Assembly (NCBI GenBank): GCA_022814565.1
Contig: JAKLNG010000006.1
Coordinates: 186,001 to 250,000, forward strand
DNA from: Phaeophleospora eucalypticola
Taxonomy: Eukaryota > Ascomycota > Dothideomycetes > Mycosphaerellales > Mycosphaerellaceae
Reading direction: 5' to 3'
DNA: 64,000 nucleotides
Below the pieces are notes generated by a model, which saw only the letters and a list, made by a program, of their open reading frames with translations, did no database searches and was not told where the DNA came from. A program made the translations under genes and the position numbers. Positions 31,273-42,837 of this stretch are shown here, piece by piece; the first letter of the stretch is position 1; each line of letters starts with the position of its first letter.

Positions 31273-34200
31273 ATGTCCAACCTCCCATCGCGGTTCGACC
31301 TTCCCACTCTCTTTATGTGATTTGTACATACCTTCTCTACGTTGCATAGAAGCCGTCACGTTGGCTTCGGTGCGCCCTTTCGCCAGGCTTATTACGAGGC
31401 CCACGACTTCACGATTCAAATGCATCAACCTTCATAGACACGCGGGTCCGCGTCTGTTCTTTCGCCCAATCTCCACTCCTCCCTCTAACCGCGACGACGG
31501 AGACGACTCGAGTTCTGGAGCCCAAGCAAGTCTCGATTCTTTGCGTGGATTGCTCCAAGGACACCGATCTCAGCCAAAACCTCAGCTTGAAGAGAAGGCA
31601 CGAGAACCGCTCCGGACACCGCGCGGTCGTATTGAGGCACAGACTGTTGCGACTTGGGAGCCTTCGTTTCATCCAGTTGAAGCTCGAGGGACGCCAACGG
31701 AGCGCTGGCGGAAGCGATCCTTTCTAGCAACCAGCCGCAAGGATCGCGAAAGAGAGGGAGGTGACTCAAGGAAGCAAGTAAGACCCGAATTCGTTTACTT
31801 CAAGGAGCGTCACGTTCAAAAGTTCCTGGAGCTTCGATATCCGGCTCTATTCAAAGACTTCATCAAGCCAAACTACGTCTCGCCGACCAAGATGAAGTCC
31901 CACGTGCAGATTCTCTCGACGCCAACGGCAGACACGTCGGGCACCACGCTCTTACTACACTTTGATAACAAGAGATATCTAATTGGTAGCCTGGGCGAGG
32001 GGACACAGAGAGCTGCCATGCAGATGGGCGCGAGGCTGTTGAAGGTCTCAGAATGCTTTCTCACGGGCCGAACGGAATGGAAGAACACCGGTGGTATGAT
32101 CGGCATGATTCTTACCCTGGCGGACTCTGCTGCCTCAAGCCAACAGAGCTCGCAAGAAGAACTCCTGAAGAAGGCAAGGACGAAGGCGAAGAGATTGGGG
32201 GTACAAGATGACGAAGAGAAGGTGAGACAACTGGAGGAGGAAGCGAAGCTTGAGAATGGCGCTACGCTGAAGCTGTTTGGACCGCCAAACCTCAATCATA
32301 CTCTGGCTACGGCGAGAAGATTCGTCTTTCGGAAAGGCATGCCTGTTGACGCGCATGAGATTCGCAGTGACAGGGGCCATCCCGAGGCTCCGGATGACGA
32401 ATGGGCGCCCTTCTGGGCAGACGAGAACATTGGCGTATGGGCGATGTCAATATCTCCATCGCGCAAAGAAGCTTCCTCAACCATTACTCCCCCGACCATG
32501 AGTCCTCGCAAGAGAAGTTACGACGAAGCGAATGATGCAGAAAATGAGACTGCGAACCCGGCCCTGGATGGTATAAGCGAAAAGGATCGTGACTACCTGA
32601 CAAACAAGGCCGTGGTGTCGGAAATGTTCAACTCAACATGGCGGCTGGACACGCTCTACGAGACTCCTCTGTCCGAGGTCAAAATGCCAGCATCGATTTT
32701 CATGCGAGATCCGACGAGCCATAAAATAGTCCAGTATCGGGGCCCGAAGCCGGGCGGAAAACAATCTTTGCCGGACCCGAATCTGCCTGTTCTTGTTCGA
32801 AAACCGTGGCCTGGAGCCCTTGTAGAGGGCCTGCCTCCTACCAAGCCCGCGAAAGAAGCCATCAGCTACATCTTCCGCAATCACATGCAGCGTGGCAAAT
32901 TCCACCCTGAGCGTGCGCAGCAGTTGAAGGTCCCGAAAGGACGGGGGTGGGCAGAGCTGGCGAAAGGCAGCAATGTCTTGAACGCAGATGGCGAGACCAT
33001 AACTCCTGATATGGTGCTTGATCCCAGTCGAGTAGGAGGCGGTATCGCCGTCGTGGACCTGCCGGGCCCAGAATACATTGACAACCTCGTCGGCCGCGCA
33101 GAATGGCGAGAGCCCAAGGTGATGGAGGGAGTCGGTGCGATTGTGTGGATCTGCGGGAAAGATGTGGCAACAGATTCTCGTCTGCATACATTCATGCAGG
33201 AGTTCAGCAATTTGGAGCACATAGTGTCTTCGCCTGAGTACTGTCCAAACAACATCTCGCTGGACTCGGTAGCAGCAGCCACGATCAGACTGAAACAAGT
33301 CGATCCAGACCGATATGGTGTGCCGGTACACGATTCGGAGACGCCAGATGGCTCACAGGAGTACGGAGGAAGCTCTCATTTCCAACAGTTGAGCAAGGAG
33401 AAGCCCCTTCCGGAGAAGGCTCACGTTGCTGCTCGCGGACAAATCGTCGAACTAGAGCCAGCAATCAAATTCTCAACTCGGGATGTGGTCAAGGCACTTT
33501 CCGTTCCCGAGGCTGCCGCTGAGCTGCCTGAAGGAGTAATGGAAGAGGCCTTGAAGGCACAACAAGCATGCAAGTCACCTGATGAGGCAATGCTTAAATG
33601 GCGGCAGAGCCTGCCTCCTGGTGCTGAAGACACCGAAGTGATATCCCTCGGGACCGGTTCCGCATTGCCCTCAAAGTACCGCAATGTCTCGGCTACCTTA
33701 GTACGAGTGCCTGGTTGGGGTAGTATGCTGTTGGACTGTGGCGAGAACACACTCGGACAGCTGAAGCGCGTCTTCACAGCAGCAGAACTCAAAGAGGTCC
33801 TTCGAAGTTTGCGACTCCTCGTCATCAGCCACATGCACGCGGATCACCACCTCGGAACGGCTGGTGTGATCAAGGCATGGTACGAAGAGGTGCATGGAGG
33901 CCAGCCTGCACCAAAGGCGTCTCCTCCAGAGACTCCCCAAGACATTGAGGCGCTTTTCGCGGACAACGACAGGCTCGCAGTCATTTCCGAGCCCGCGATG
34001 CAACAGTGGCTAAGAGAGTATGACGCGGTTGAAGACTATGGCTACTCCCGACTGGCACCTCTCATCCTGTCACCGTTCACCACGCGGATGGGCGTAATAT
34101 CCCGCCTTAGCTGGTTTGTTCCACCTTCAGAGCTACGGAAGATTCTCAACGACGACAAGATGGAAAAGTACGACTCAGTCGCGGTTCCGTGTTCTCTGCT

Positions 34201-34972
34201 CAATCTGATAGATATCCAAGCAGTGAGGGTCAAACACTGCCACGGCGCTCGCGCAGTCAGCATCACAACGCCTTCAGGTTTCAAAGTCAGCTACTCCGGC
34301 GACTGCCGTCCTTCGCAAGAATTCTCCCGCATCGGCAAAGGCAGCACAGTCTGCATCCACGAAGCCACCTTCGACGACGAACTCGCAGGCGACGCTAAAG
34401 CAAAGAACCACAGCACGACTTCCGAAGCCCTCGGCGTAGCGCAAGATATGGGAGCGAAGGCATGCGTGCTCACGCATTTCAGTCAACGATACCAGAAAGT
34501 TCCCGTCCTCGAGCGCGCAGAAGGTCAGGCCCCTGTGATCGAAGATGTGCCCATGTCAAATAGCTCCGTCACGCCTCCTGGTGACGAAGGCGAAGAGAAT
34601 CCAGCCGACCCCGAAGACGAGATGGACGCACCTTTGGAAGAAAACGATGTCGCTGCGACGTTCCCTGACCAGCAAACTGGAAATGGAGCCGCAGGCCAGC
34701 AGTATGAGTTGCCTCCCAAGAAGCAAGATTCTGCTCCGGAGGCGGTCAAGTTCAAGCTCATGTCGGATATGAAGGTTTGCGTTGCATTCGACTACATGCG
34801 CGTCAAGGTGGGAGACATCGGGTTGATGGAGAAGTTCACGCCTGCGTTGTTGAAGCTCTTTGCGGTGGAAGAGGAGCAGCAGAAGCCCGCAGCTGATGAC
34901 CAGAGCAGTGGCAAGACTCAAGGTAAAAAGGAAAAGAAAGACAAGAAGGACAAGAGCGTGAGGCATAACTAG
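31273..34972 (+). CDS. TRZ1: long-form tRNase Z (ELAC2/Trz1-type), start uncertain
   Basis: The enzyme removes the 3' trailer of pre-tRNAs in nucleus and mitochondria. The conserved core starts at the ATG at 31892 (MKSHVQILSTPTAD). The pseudo-catalytic N-terminal half includes HFDNKRYLIGSLGEGTQRA; the catalytic C-terminal half has SLGTGSALPSKYRNVSATLV and the metal motif SHMHADHHLGT (about 33826-33858), later SYSGDCRPS and HEATFDD. Upstream of 31892 the frame is open for 705 bp and looks coding (basic, with mitochondrial-presequence character, then KQVRPEFVYFKERHVQKF), but it contains no ATG. I propose exon 1 31273-31316 and a 70-bp intron to 31386, giving 1,209 residues. Its donor (GTGATT) is weak, so 31892 is the conservative start. 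The Lys-rich tail GKKEKKDKKDKS is typical of fungal Trz1. Confidence 0.85.
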
Positions 34973-35355
34973 TAAATATTTTCACGAGTAGACGGTGTGG
35001 TCGTGAAAAGAGTCCGAACTTGTGCCACTGGTCCCATGTGATTGCCAAGACATCTGGTGCGTTGGGCGAATTCGACTCACGTGACATACACGTCTCGACC
35101 TCATGCGTCACTAGGTGAAATCGGAGAGGCATGAAGCGCTTTCAATGTTTGATTTGAAGTAGTCGTGTCAAGGCGTGCAACTATCGCCCTATGCACTCCA
35201 TCTCAAGCAGCCCGCGAAAAAAGGTACAGAGCAGGCTGTGTCTTTCCCATTTCATCACCTGCCCGGGCTAGGAGTAGGCTGACCAAAAACAATGGCCACT
35301 CTTTGAGACCCACGAACACCGACCGTCCATGCAGTAAATCATCCGTACGCTCCGT
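34973..35355. other. convergent 3' flanks tRNase Z / RPS5
   Basis: This 383-bp gap between convergent stop codons should hold both 3' UTRs. No gene seen. Confidence 0.5.
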
Positions 35356-36159
35356 CTATCTGTTGCTCTTGGCGACACGCTCCAACTCGTCCTTCTTCTT
35401 GATGGCGTAAGAGTTGCTGCTTCCCTTGGCAGCGTTGATGAGCTCTTCGGCCAAGCACTCGGCAATGCTCTTGATGTTGCGGAAAGAGGCCTCACGGGCG
35501 CCGATGGTCAGGAGGGCGATGGCCTGGTTGACGCGGCGGAGAGGGGAGACATCGACGGCCTGGCGACGGACGGTACCGGCGCTTCCGATACGGGTCGAGT
35601 CTTCGCGGGGACCGCAGTTGACGATGGCGTCGACGGCGATCTGGATGGGGTTCTGGTCGGTCATGATGTGGATCTGTGTCCATTCAGTCAGTACACTGTT
35701 GATTCCTCCAATATTCGGTGCGTGAAGTGGGGGTTGGTATTCGACGTACAATCTCGAAGGCGTGGGCGACGATGCGGACGGCCATGAGCTTCTTGCCGTT
35801 GTTGCGGCCGTTCATCATGAGCGAGTTGGTGAGACGCTCAATGATGGGGCATTGCGCCTTGCGGAAACGCTTGACGGCGTACCGGCCGGCGGAGTGCGAG
35901 ATGTAGACCGGCTGTCGGATCTGGATGTAGTCGCTGTATGTCCATCATCAGCCTCCCGTTCCCAATTTCCAATTGCGCCAGCGCATTCTCGCCGCCGCGC
36001 TCTTTCTGTTCAGACGTACGTGAGGGAGATATCGCGGATCTCGACGTCCTCATAGCTCCACTTGTTGAAGAGCTTTGTGCTGCCGATCTCAGCGGTGACA
36101 TCCTTTGGCAGGACTGGGTAGGCCTGGACGGCCTCGACTTCGACCTCGCCGTCAGACAT
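35356..36159 (-). CDS. RPS5: 40S ribosomal protein S5 (uS7)
   Basis: A component of the small ribosomal subunit head that contacts the mRNA exit channel and E-site tRNA. Three exons: 36020-36159, 35750-35933 and 35356-35673, giving 213 residues, the expected length. Conserved sequences are WSYEDVEIRDISL followed after the splice by TDYIQIRQPVYISHSAGRYA, then NGRNNGKKLMAVRIVAHAFEI, IHIMTDQNPIQIAVDAIVNC, GPREDSTRIGSAGTVRRQAV and the C-terminal SNSYAIKKKDELERVAKSNR. Exons show the strong C-ending codon bias of a highly expressed gene. Intron 1 (86 bp) and intron 2 (76 bp) are longer than most here, as often seen in ribosomal protein genes. The N terminus MSDGEVEVEAVQAYP is the first ATG. Confidence 0.96.
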
Positions 36160-36853
36160 GTTTGCGGTTCGACTTCGCCGGGTCCAGGAATGAGGGACAA
36201 GTGCAGAAGTGCTGCGGTGGTGTTGCTGCTGTGGCCGGCGGGTTAGTAGGATGTGTCGACGCCAGAAGCCAGAGATAGAGGTGAGAAGCCGCGAGTGTGG
36301 AGGAATTTCAGAGATGGGCTTGGCATCCGAATCCGAGGTGCGCCTCAGGCAGACTCGCCGAGATCGGGTCAGAAGTCGCAGTCGATGCAGCTTCTCCAAC
36401 TTCACAACTGTGACATGCACGACTGACTCAACACATCACGTCTCACGCCAATTCAATTCATCACACCTTTTCGATGAAGCAAAGGATATCATAGTCCCTC
36501 CATCGGCGTACTAGACCCCGATCTCGCTTTCAATGATAAAGACCTCGCAGAAGATGGATTCCCTGCTCATCCTCCGGGTCATGCGGAACTCGACTGATGC
36601 TGCAACTGCTCCTAAACCTTAACATTCAGCAGCCCCTCAAGGCTCAGCCGCACATTCCAACATGTCCCAGATGACGGCTCGTAGACAATTCCGTACGGCT
36701 GCTGCAACTCCGAAGAGCGAATGATTACTACTATTACAGGCGCGCTGGCCAAGTCTTATTGATCCTGGCTCACGGCTCTGGGCGTCGATAGTGCCACTTC
36801 ATCCGTTCCATCTGGCACAGCAGCCTTCGTACATTCTGCATCTTTGCTTCCTA
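36160..36853. other. divergent promoter region RPS5 / FAD monooxygenase
   Basis: This 694-bp gap lies between divergent starts. No additional gene seen. Confidence 0.5.
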
Positions 36854-38412
36854 ATGTCATCGCAGCGTCGGTTGTCACTGATCAAGGAACACCTCGAGCC
36901 CATCATGGCACAAGCTCGAGACCCTAATGGACAACAAGAGCCTCTCAATGTTCTCATCGTAAGCTTCTGAGGACAGCATAACACGGATGGGACATTGACT
37001 TGATCGACAGGTTGGGGGTTCGCTAGGAGGCCTCATATCTGGCATTCTCCTGAAACGTAGAGGGCACAATGTACGCATATTGGAGCAAGCGGCTTCTTCC
37101 GAGAGATCGGGTCTCGCAGCTGGAATTGGCCTTGCATTTCACGTGAAGCGATTCTTTGAAACAGAAGACCGTCTCAAGGAAAGGCCGATGGGAGTGATCA
37201 ATTCGGGTTTTACGATCGTTGATGATAATCTGGACACCAAGTTCAAACTTGCCATGGATATGAACTTGACTTCGTGGGATGCAGCATACTTCCGAGCCAG
37301 ATGGAACTTTGATGGGTACCAGTCAGCTCATTGTCCAGAGATGCCACCCGAACGCGACGAGTCTGAGGGAGAGAGCGAATATCTGACTGGCAAGGCGGTT
37401 GAGAGAGTAGACGATGTCAATGGGCGTATGACGGCCTTTGTCAAAGATGTCAAGACTGGCGCCAGCGAGCATTACGATGGCGATGTCATCATAGCCGCTG
37501 ATGGTGCCAATAGTACGATTCGAAGGCAGCTTCTTCCAGACCTACAGCGCGAGGAGCCTGGGTATGTGATCTGGAGGGGCACAATACCTACGAAAGACCT
37601 CCCTCAGGAAATCCTGGACAAGCTAGAAAATAAGCCTGTCATCTGGCCTGGCCCGCAGACGTACTGTGTCATGTCAGTAGACCGCATCTCGAAGCCCAAT
37701 ATCAAGCTTTCTAACGTGAAATAGATACACCATTCCAGGCGAGAACGGAGCCCTTGCACAGGGCACACGCCACATCAACTGTGTCTGGTATTTCTGGCCA
37801 GAAAAGGTCTCCTTGAAAGACATCATGACCGACGTCAACGGCCATTTCCATCGCTCGACAGTGCCCAAAGGCAAAATTAGACCCGAAGTCTGGGAGCCGC
37901 AAGTCCAGCAAGCACACCGTGTACTTCCAAAAGACATCGTGACGCTCGTCGAAAAGATCAAAGAGCCTTTCGTCAGCGTGGTGACATCCTGTAGTGCACC
38001 CCAAGCAGCTTTCTTCGATAACCGCCTGTTCCTAATCGGTAAGTCTAACTATACAGCGGCACGCACTTCACATCCACTGACATTTCATCAAGGCGACGGC
38101 TTAACCCAAGCCCAGCCCAACATCGGCATGGGCACAAACATAGCCGCAAACGCCGCCATCACTCTCGTCAACGAAGTCCTCTCCCCGGAAGACGGACATC
38201 GGCTACTGCCGGAAAGGGTGAGAGAATGGGAGACAAGAGTCTTGCAGGAGAACGAAATCACACGATGCCGAAGCGTCTCGTTCGCTTCGTGGTATCTCAA
38301 TTCGTGGCCCAAGATGGCGTACTACTATGCCCGCTACTATGCCAAGCTATACTACCAGTACTGGTTCGGGGGCCGAAAGCAGGGGTTTCAATTGTTCCGG
38401 CGGGTGGATTGA
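36854..38412 (+). CDS. FAD-dependent monooxygenase (second, distinct from the 25.9 kb gene)
   Basis: A flavoprotein hydroxylase of the PHBH-like fold. Four exons: 36854-36958, 37011-37672, 37725-38038 and 38093-38412, giving 466 residues. The FAD loop VGGSLGGLISGILLKRRGHN is created by the first splice; an ILEQ acidic end of beta-2 follows. The DG motif is IIAADGANSTIRRQL. The GD motif, also completed by a splice, is RLFLIGDGLTQAQPNIGMGT. Two in-frame ATGs (36854 and 36905) are possible. I used the upstream one because MSSQRRLSLIKEHLEP is open and protein-like, but the downstream one lies closer to the FAD loop. Intron 2 uses a GTCAGT donor and gives CVIYTIPGENG. The C-terminal tail is rich in Tyr (AYYYARYYAKLYYQYWFGG). 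No biosynthetic partners are adjacent, so the substrate cannot be guessed. Confidence 0.87.
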
Positions 38413-38844
38413 AGTGCAGCATGTTCGTAACGAAACGTCTCGCCGTCAATTCCCCTGTTAACACATGACAATGTCACACCACGCTTCACTCTCCACATCC
38501 TGGTAATCTATCTATTTGTCTGTCTTCTGGCACATGAAACCGCACCGTGGCATGAGTGGGCTATTTCTTTCCGTCTTGGTAGGCTTTTCCATTTCAGGGG
38601 GCTTATTGCTGTAAAGTGAACACCACGTCAATCACCATTAGAGCGCCAAATGTAGACAAATTGCTGGAGAGAAGACACTAGAAAACGTCGATAATCACAT
38701 GTCGCTTTTGACTGCCAACCCGGGAAGTCGTCGTCTCATCTTTTCTGCATAAGCTTCCCTGTCGTAGGGGTTCGTTACGTATAGTACAGCACGACACACA
38801 CAACTGGCGCGTGACGGGGAATATGGAGTCTGGCCACGAGCAAC
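38413..38844. other. convergent 3' flanks, no gene seen
   Basis: This lies between the stop codons of the monooxygenase and SCD6. AT-rich in parts, with no open frame of note. Confidence 0.5.
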
Positions 38845-40837
38845 TCAGAAGGCTGCAGCCTCAGCGCCACCTCTTCCACGCCCTCGTGGGCCTGCACCGC
38901 GAGAGTTGTCATAGCCTCCACGACCATAGTACCCTCCTCGTCCACCACGGCCGCCAAAGCCGCGTCCGCGACCACGCCCTCTACCTCTGAAGCCCACGTC
39001 AACACTTCCCTGACCGAAGGTCTCCACGTTCTTGCTGCGCTCTTCACGGCGCATTTGCCGTCCATCCTGGAATTCCGACTGCTGCTCAGCGCGATCCTTC
39101 AAGTCACTGCTGATGTTGTCAAAGAATGAGGACTTCTTATCGTAACCCTTCTCAGAGGGCTTTGGTGGGATAACAACGTCGTCCGTGCTCTCGGCATGCC
39201 CATTGGTGGCCGAGGCAAGCGGATCTGGCGTCGCTCCGTTGGTTGGGCTCGCAAGCGGGCTGCCAGAAGCAATGGCCTCCTTGACGAGATCCTGCTTGTT
39301 GAACTTGGCGTTCATTGACTCGAAGTCGTAGTCCTCTTTGGGCACATCGACAGACTTCTGAGCACTTTCGCGACGTCCTCCACGCGGCGCACCACGCCCA
39401 CGACCGCGTCCTCTTGGCTGGCCATCCTGCACTCTCATCTGATTGACCTTTTGGGTCAGGTTGTCAACAGCACCTGGCTGTTGGTTGACAGCGCCAAGCT
39501 TGGCCATAGCAGCAGCCACTGCTGCAGTCGCGGCTTCGGTGGCGGTCGAAGTGGGTGCTGGAGGCTGAGCTGACGGAGGCTGCTGCGCAGCAGCCGGCGC
39601 AGCCTTTGGTCCCGGTTGTTGTCTGTTCGCTGCGGGACTAGAAGGCGCTAACGGAACTGCGACACGATTGCTGATCTTTTGCGCAGCCTTCTGGGGAGCG
39701 GGGGGTTGCTGAGCCTGAGTAGCAGCAGAGGGCGCGGTTGCAGCAGCGGCAGGTGGCTTCGAATCAAGCGGAGGTTGTGGGGGCGTAGGTGTGCTTGAGA
39801 GCTCAGTAGGCTTAGTCTGTTGCTGTGGAGGAGGCTCTTGAGCACCTTGCGATGGCGGCTGAGGGGTGTTCTGCTTGCTACCAATTGGTTGCTGCGGAGG
39901 CTGTCCTGGCATCTGCTGCGGTCTCTGCTGGTTCATTTGCTGACCCGGGGGCCCGATGGGTTGCTGGTGTGGAGGAAAGCCACCTGGTGGTCCTCCGGGT
40001 GGAAATCCAGGGCCTCCAGGACCTGGAGGACCGAAACCCATTGGATTATAGCCCGGAGGTGGTCCAGGCGGGAAGCCCATGTAGCCCGGCACGGCGCCAG
40101 GCTGTCCTGGGAAGCCATGAGGACCGCCTGGGCCCTGGAAGCGAGGCGGAGGCTGAAATTGATTCGGAGGCGGTCCCTGATATCCAAATTGATTGGGGTG
40201 TTGCTGGTATGGGGGTTGAGGGCCACGGAACTGATTCTGCTGCTGAGGAGGTTGATTTTGTTGTTGAGGTTGGGAAGGTTGGCTTGACTGTCGAGCACTC
40301 GTCAGCAAAAGCTCAGCTCATAGCAACAGGAGAGAAGTAGGCTAAACAGCGTCGAAACGATCAGAAGGAAGGCAACTGGAGATATCCACATGGTTTTTGC
40401 GCCATCGGTAGAAAATTGTTTTAACATCCAAAAGTCTTTCATCATGAAACAGGCAGTGTTGGGGTTGTCGCAGTGTGGTATACATACTCCTAATATCGCA
40501 GGATCATCTGGCATCTGCGGAGGGCGGTTCTCCTTCGGAGGTGCGAGTATCGTGAGGTCTTTGACATCGCTGCCGCGGAAGACAATGCCATCGTAGATGG
40601 TGTCGGAGCCGGGGATTTCGTCGGCGGGATTGCCTCGTCGGCCCTCAGAGCCGTGGCATTGTACGCCCTCGAGGGAGACAGTCGCAGTCTCGCTGTCTAT
40701 CGACTTGAGAGTACCAATATACCTGCGCGCCGTCAGCTGCTGCTTCTCGCGTGCCTGGTGCAATGGGTGCGGGAGCGGGCATACTTGATGTCGGACTTGG
40801 AGATGAGGGAGATACGCGAGCCGATGTATTCGGACAT
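38845..40837 (-). CDS. SCD6: Scd6/Lsm14-family translation repressor and P-body protein
   Basis: An mRNP protein that represses translation initiation and promotes decapping, acting in P-bodies and stress granules. Three exons: 40785-40837, 40488-40722 and 38845-40287, giving 576 residues. The LSm domain begins MSEYIGSRISLISKSDIKYI across the first splice and includes GTLKSIDSETATVSLEGV and IYDGIVFRGSDVKDL. PDDPAILG ends exon 2. A long Pro/Gln/Gly-rich linker follows (for example PPQQQNQFRGPQPPY). The FDF motif is DYDFESMNAKFNK and the FFD motif YDKKSSFFDNISS, followed by a TFG-like QSEFQDGRQMRREER. The C terminus is an RGG box (FRGRGRGRGRGFGGRGGRGG). The second intron (200 bp) is unusually long and mostly open in frame. 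It is divergent from the PEX39-like gene by 275 bp. Confidence 0.93.
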
Positions 40838-41112
40838 GCTGACTCACGTATCAATGCGGATGTTGAGGATGTTGGAGGAGGAGGAGGAGGCGATGTGGGT
40901 GAGAGGGTGGTAGAGGTGAGGTGGTGGTGAAGTTGAGTGTCGTGGTCAAGTTGCTGCTTCAGACCGCGCAAAACTAACCGTGTCTGGGGAGCTTGGACCC
41001 GCGGGTGTTGCCGGGGAGCCTGAGGTTGCGGCCCACATCGAGGTTCCAACTAGGTACTTCATCTTGTGCCATTGCCTAGATCACCATCTGCGCATGGCAT
41101 CTCTGACATACG
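40838..41112. promoter_or_regulatory. shared divergent promoter SCD6 / PEX39-like
   Basis: This 275-bp gap lies between oppositely oriented starts and includes a short GGA trinucleotide repeat (about 40871-40888). Confidence 0.4.
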
Positions 41113-41631
41113 ATGGCCGCAGAACCACAGACCGATAGCACGGCTCTATTTCGCCAGCTGGACAACTACGCTTGGGATCAAGACGAGGAATTCCAAGGTG
41201 GTCTCCGAGCGATCCTAGGCTCAGTTCAGGACCCTCAGCAGGTGGATCATCTCACATTACGAGCCAAATGCTACTACTACGCGAGGAAGGCCGGCACGCC
41301 GGTGGATTTTGATGGCTATAAGAGCTGGGTGGAAGGTGGAAGGCAGGAGAACTGGACACGTGGTACGGAGAATGCGAGCGATGCAGTGAATGCTGAAGCT
41401 GGCGCTCAGGACGACCAATCTGCCGGTGGCATGGGAGACGCTCCAAAGCCTGCTAGCTTTGCTGAGATCTGCGAGATGATTGCTGAAGGCAAGCCTATAC
41501 CGGGCATCAAAGAGATCCCTGACACCATCCTCGAAGGCCAAGCTTCCGAGACGCAGGCAGAGAAGAGGAAGAAGCCGTGGGAGAAGGACGCCGCAACCGC
41601 CGCTGCAGATCAGCCCAGCTGGATGAAGTGA
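41113..41631 (+). CDS. KPWE-motif protein, candidate peroxin Pex39
   Basis: An intronless gene of 172 residues. The conserved part is the C-terminal half: PASFAEICEMIAEGKPIPGI, then KEIPDTILEGQ, then a Lys-rich stretch ending in KPWE at residues 154-157. That arrangement (a short FxxxxxxIxxGxxIPGI helix region followed by a KPWE motif) is that of a small eukaryotic family including yeast YJR012C and human C6orf226, recently linked to Pex7-dependent (PTS2) import and named Pex39. The N-terminal half (LFRQLDNYAWDQDEEFQ, ARKAGTPVDFDGYKSWVEGG) has an acidic, aromatic composition. The product name rests on motif recognition alone. A cytosolic role at the peroxisome import machinery is inferred from the family. 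The start is the first ATG. Confidence 0.72.
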   Translation: MAAEPQTDSTALFRQLDNYAWDQDEEFQGGLRAILGSVQDPQQVDHLTLRAKCYYYARKAGTPVDFDGYKSWVEGGRQENWTRGTENASDAVNAEAGAQDDQSAGGMGDAPKPASFAEICEMIAEGKPIPGIKEIPDTILEGQASETQAEKRKKPWEKDAATAAADQPSWMK

Positions 41632-42411
41632 AGGATGTTGAAAGAGACATTACACACTCCTAAGCTGCACGAAAGCGCCAGCTTCAATTTCACCATCCTT
41701 CGGACAGGGACGACCTCGCCTTCAGCCACGAAGCAAGAGGGCAATATGCCGAATTCGCTCCCAAGTGTAGATTTCACACTTGCTGGAAGACTACAAGCCC
41801 CCGATCGAGTGTTGACTTTGTGGGTCATTGAGGACGTCGGAAGTCCATTGCGAACTTCAACCTTTCTGGAAGGAATCGTCGAGCATGTCGACATAGCGCA
41901 CTTTCAGCACCTTACTCGACCGATTTAGGAGCGTCTTCCAACATGCTGCGCGCGCGCGCGAGAGAACGAGCAAGTCGACAAACTTCACTTCGGTGGAGGG
42001 TGTTCACCTCTACCTTCACATCGTGCTCGCATGCGAGTGACTTGCACGTAAGAAGCCGTTAACAAGAACAAGATCAGGAGCCAATGGGCGGCCGAGCTGA
42101 GTCTTGGCACGTGAGCAACAATAGCATCAACACAATGGAGCATTCAGCGCCACCTTGTTCACGCCCAACAATAGAACAGAACCTTCATTGCTCCATTCAC
42201 GCCTTCTTTGTGTCGTAACGCGACCAACACAATGCATTGAAAATTCGAACGCCCTCAAAAGGGCACACAGCCAACCCGTCACCTCTCTCACACCAAATCG
42301 ACCTCTGGCTCTACGATCGCTCAAAACTCCATCACACGACAGCGCTGTGCGCATCGAGTCATTCAAGCCTACCAAAAGCATACATCGACAAAACAAGCAT
42401 CGCCAGTCAAG
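41632..42411. other. intergenic with a short GC dinucleotide run
   Basis: No gene is supported. An 11-base alternating GC run lies at 41948-41958, the type of sequence able to adopt Z-DNA. The region also contains the promoter of the small membrane protein gene. Confidence 0.45.
41948..41958. repeat. GC dinucleotide microsatellite
   Basis: Alternating GCGCGCGCGCG seen directly, flanked by a GA-rich stretch. Short and probably of no consequence. Confidence 0.6.
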
Positions 42412-42837
42412 ATGCATCTCCACGGCCACAGCCCTTACTTCAGGCCTCGCCTATCAACAACCAAATCCAACTCCGCCCTCGTTCGCCGCAACACAGAAGC
42501 CGAGGGCACCAACCTCGTGAAGCCCATCCTGATCGTCCTCCTGGTCATCTTCAGCCTGATGTTCCTCGCCTGGCTGGCCGGCGTCATCCATCGCAAAATC
42601 CGGGCACGAAAGCTCAAGGCTCGTGGTCAAGGGACCGTCCTCCGCATGGGATCTTTGCGGAAGACACAGCCAAGACAGCCTGTTGAGCCGCAGAAGCGAG
42701 GTCCATTGTTCGGGAATCAGTACGAGGCTGCGCAATTTGCGGGTAGCAATTTGCCTAAGTACCCGCAGAGTTCGTATGGGTGCCCGAACCAGGCACGTGG
42801 GCAGCAGGTTTACCGTGGGGAGTGGGTTTCTCACTAA
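42412..42837 (+). CDS. small single-pass membrane protein, uncharacterised
   Basis: I do not recognise this 141-residue protein. It has a polar, Arg/Ser/His-rich N terminus of about 38 residues without a signal-peptide character. One clear transmembrane helix follows (ILIVLLVIFSLMFLAWLAGV, about residues 41-60), then immediately a basic stop-transfer stretch HRKIRARKLKARG. The C-terminal cytoplasmic tail of about 75 residues is rich in Gln, Pro, Tyr and Gly (EPQKRGPLFGNQYEAAQFAG). The charge rule places the tail in the cytosol. No introns are needed. The start at 42412 is the first ATG and its context (CAAGATGC) is good. It could be an orphan of the genus or a conserved Dothideomycete protein. 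Confidence 0.6.
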   Translation: MHLHGHSPYFRPRLSTTKSNSALVRRNTEAEGTNLVKPILIVLLVIFSLMFLAWLAGVIHRKIRARKLKARGQGTVLRMGSLRKTQPRQPVEPQKRGPLFGNQYEAAQFAGSNLPKYPQSSYGCPNQARGQQVYRGEWVSH

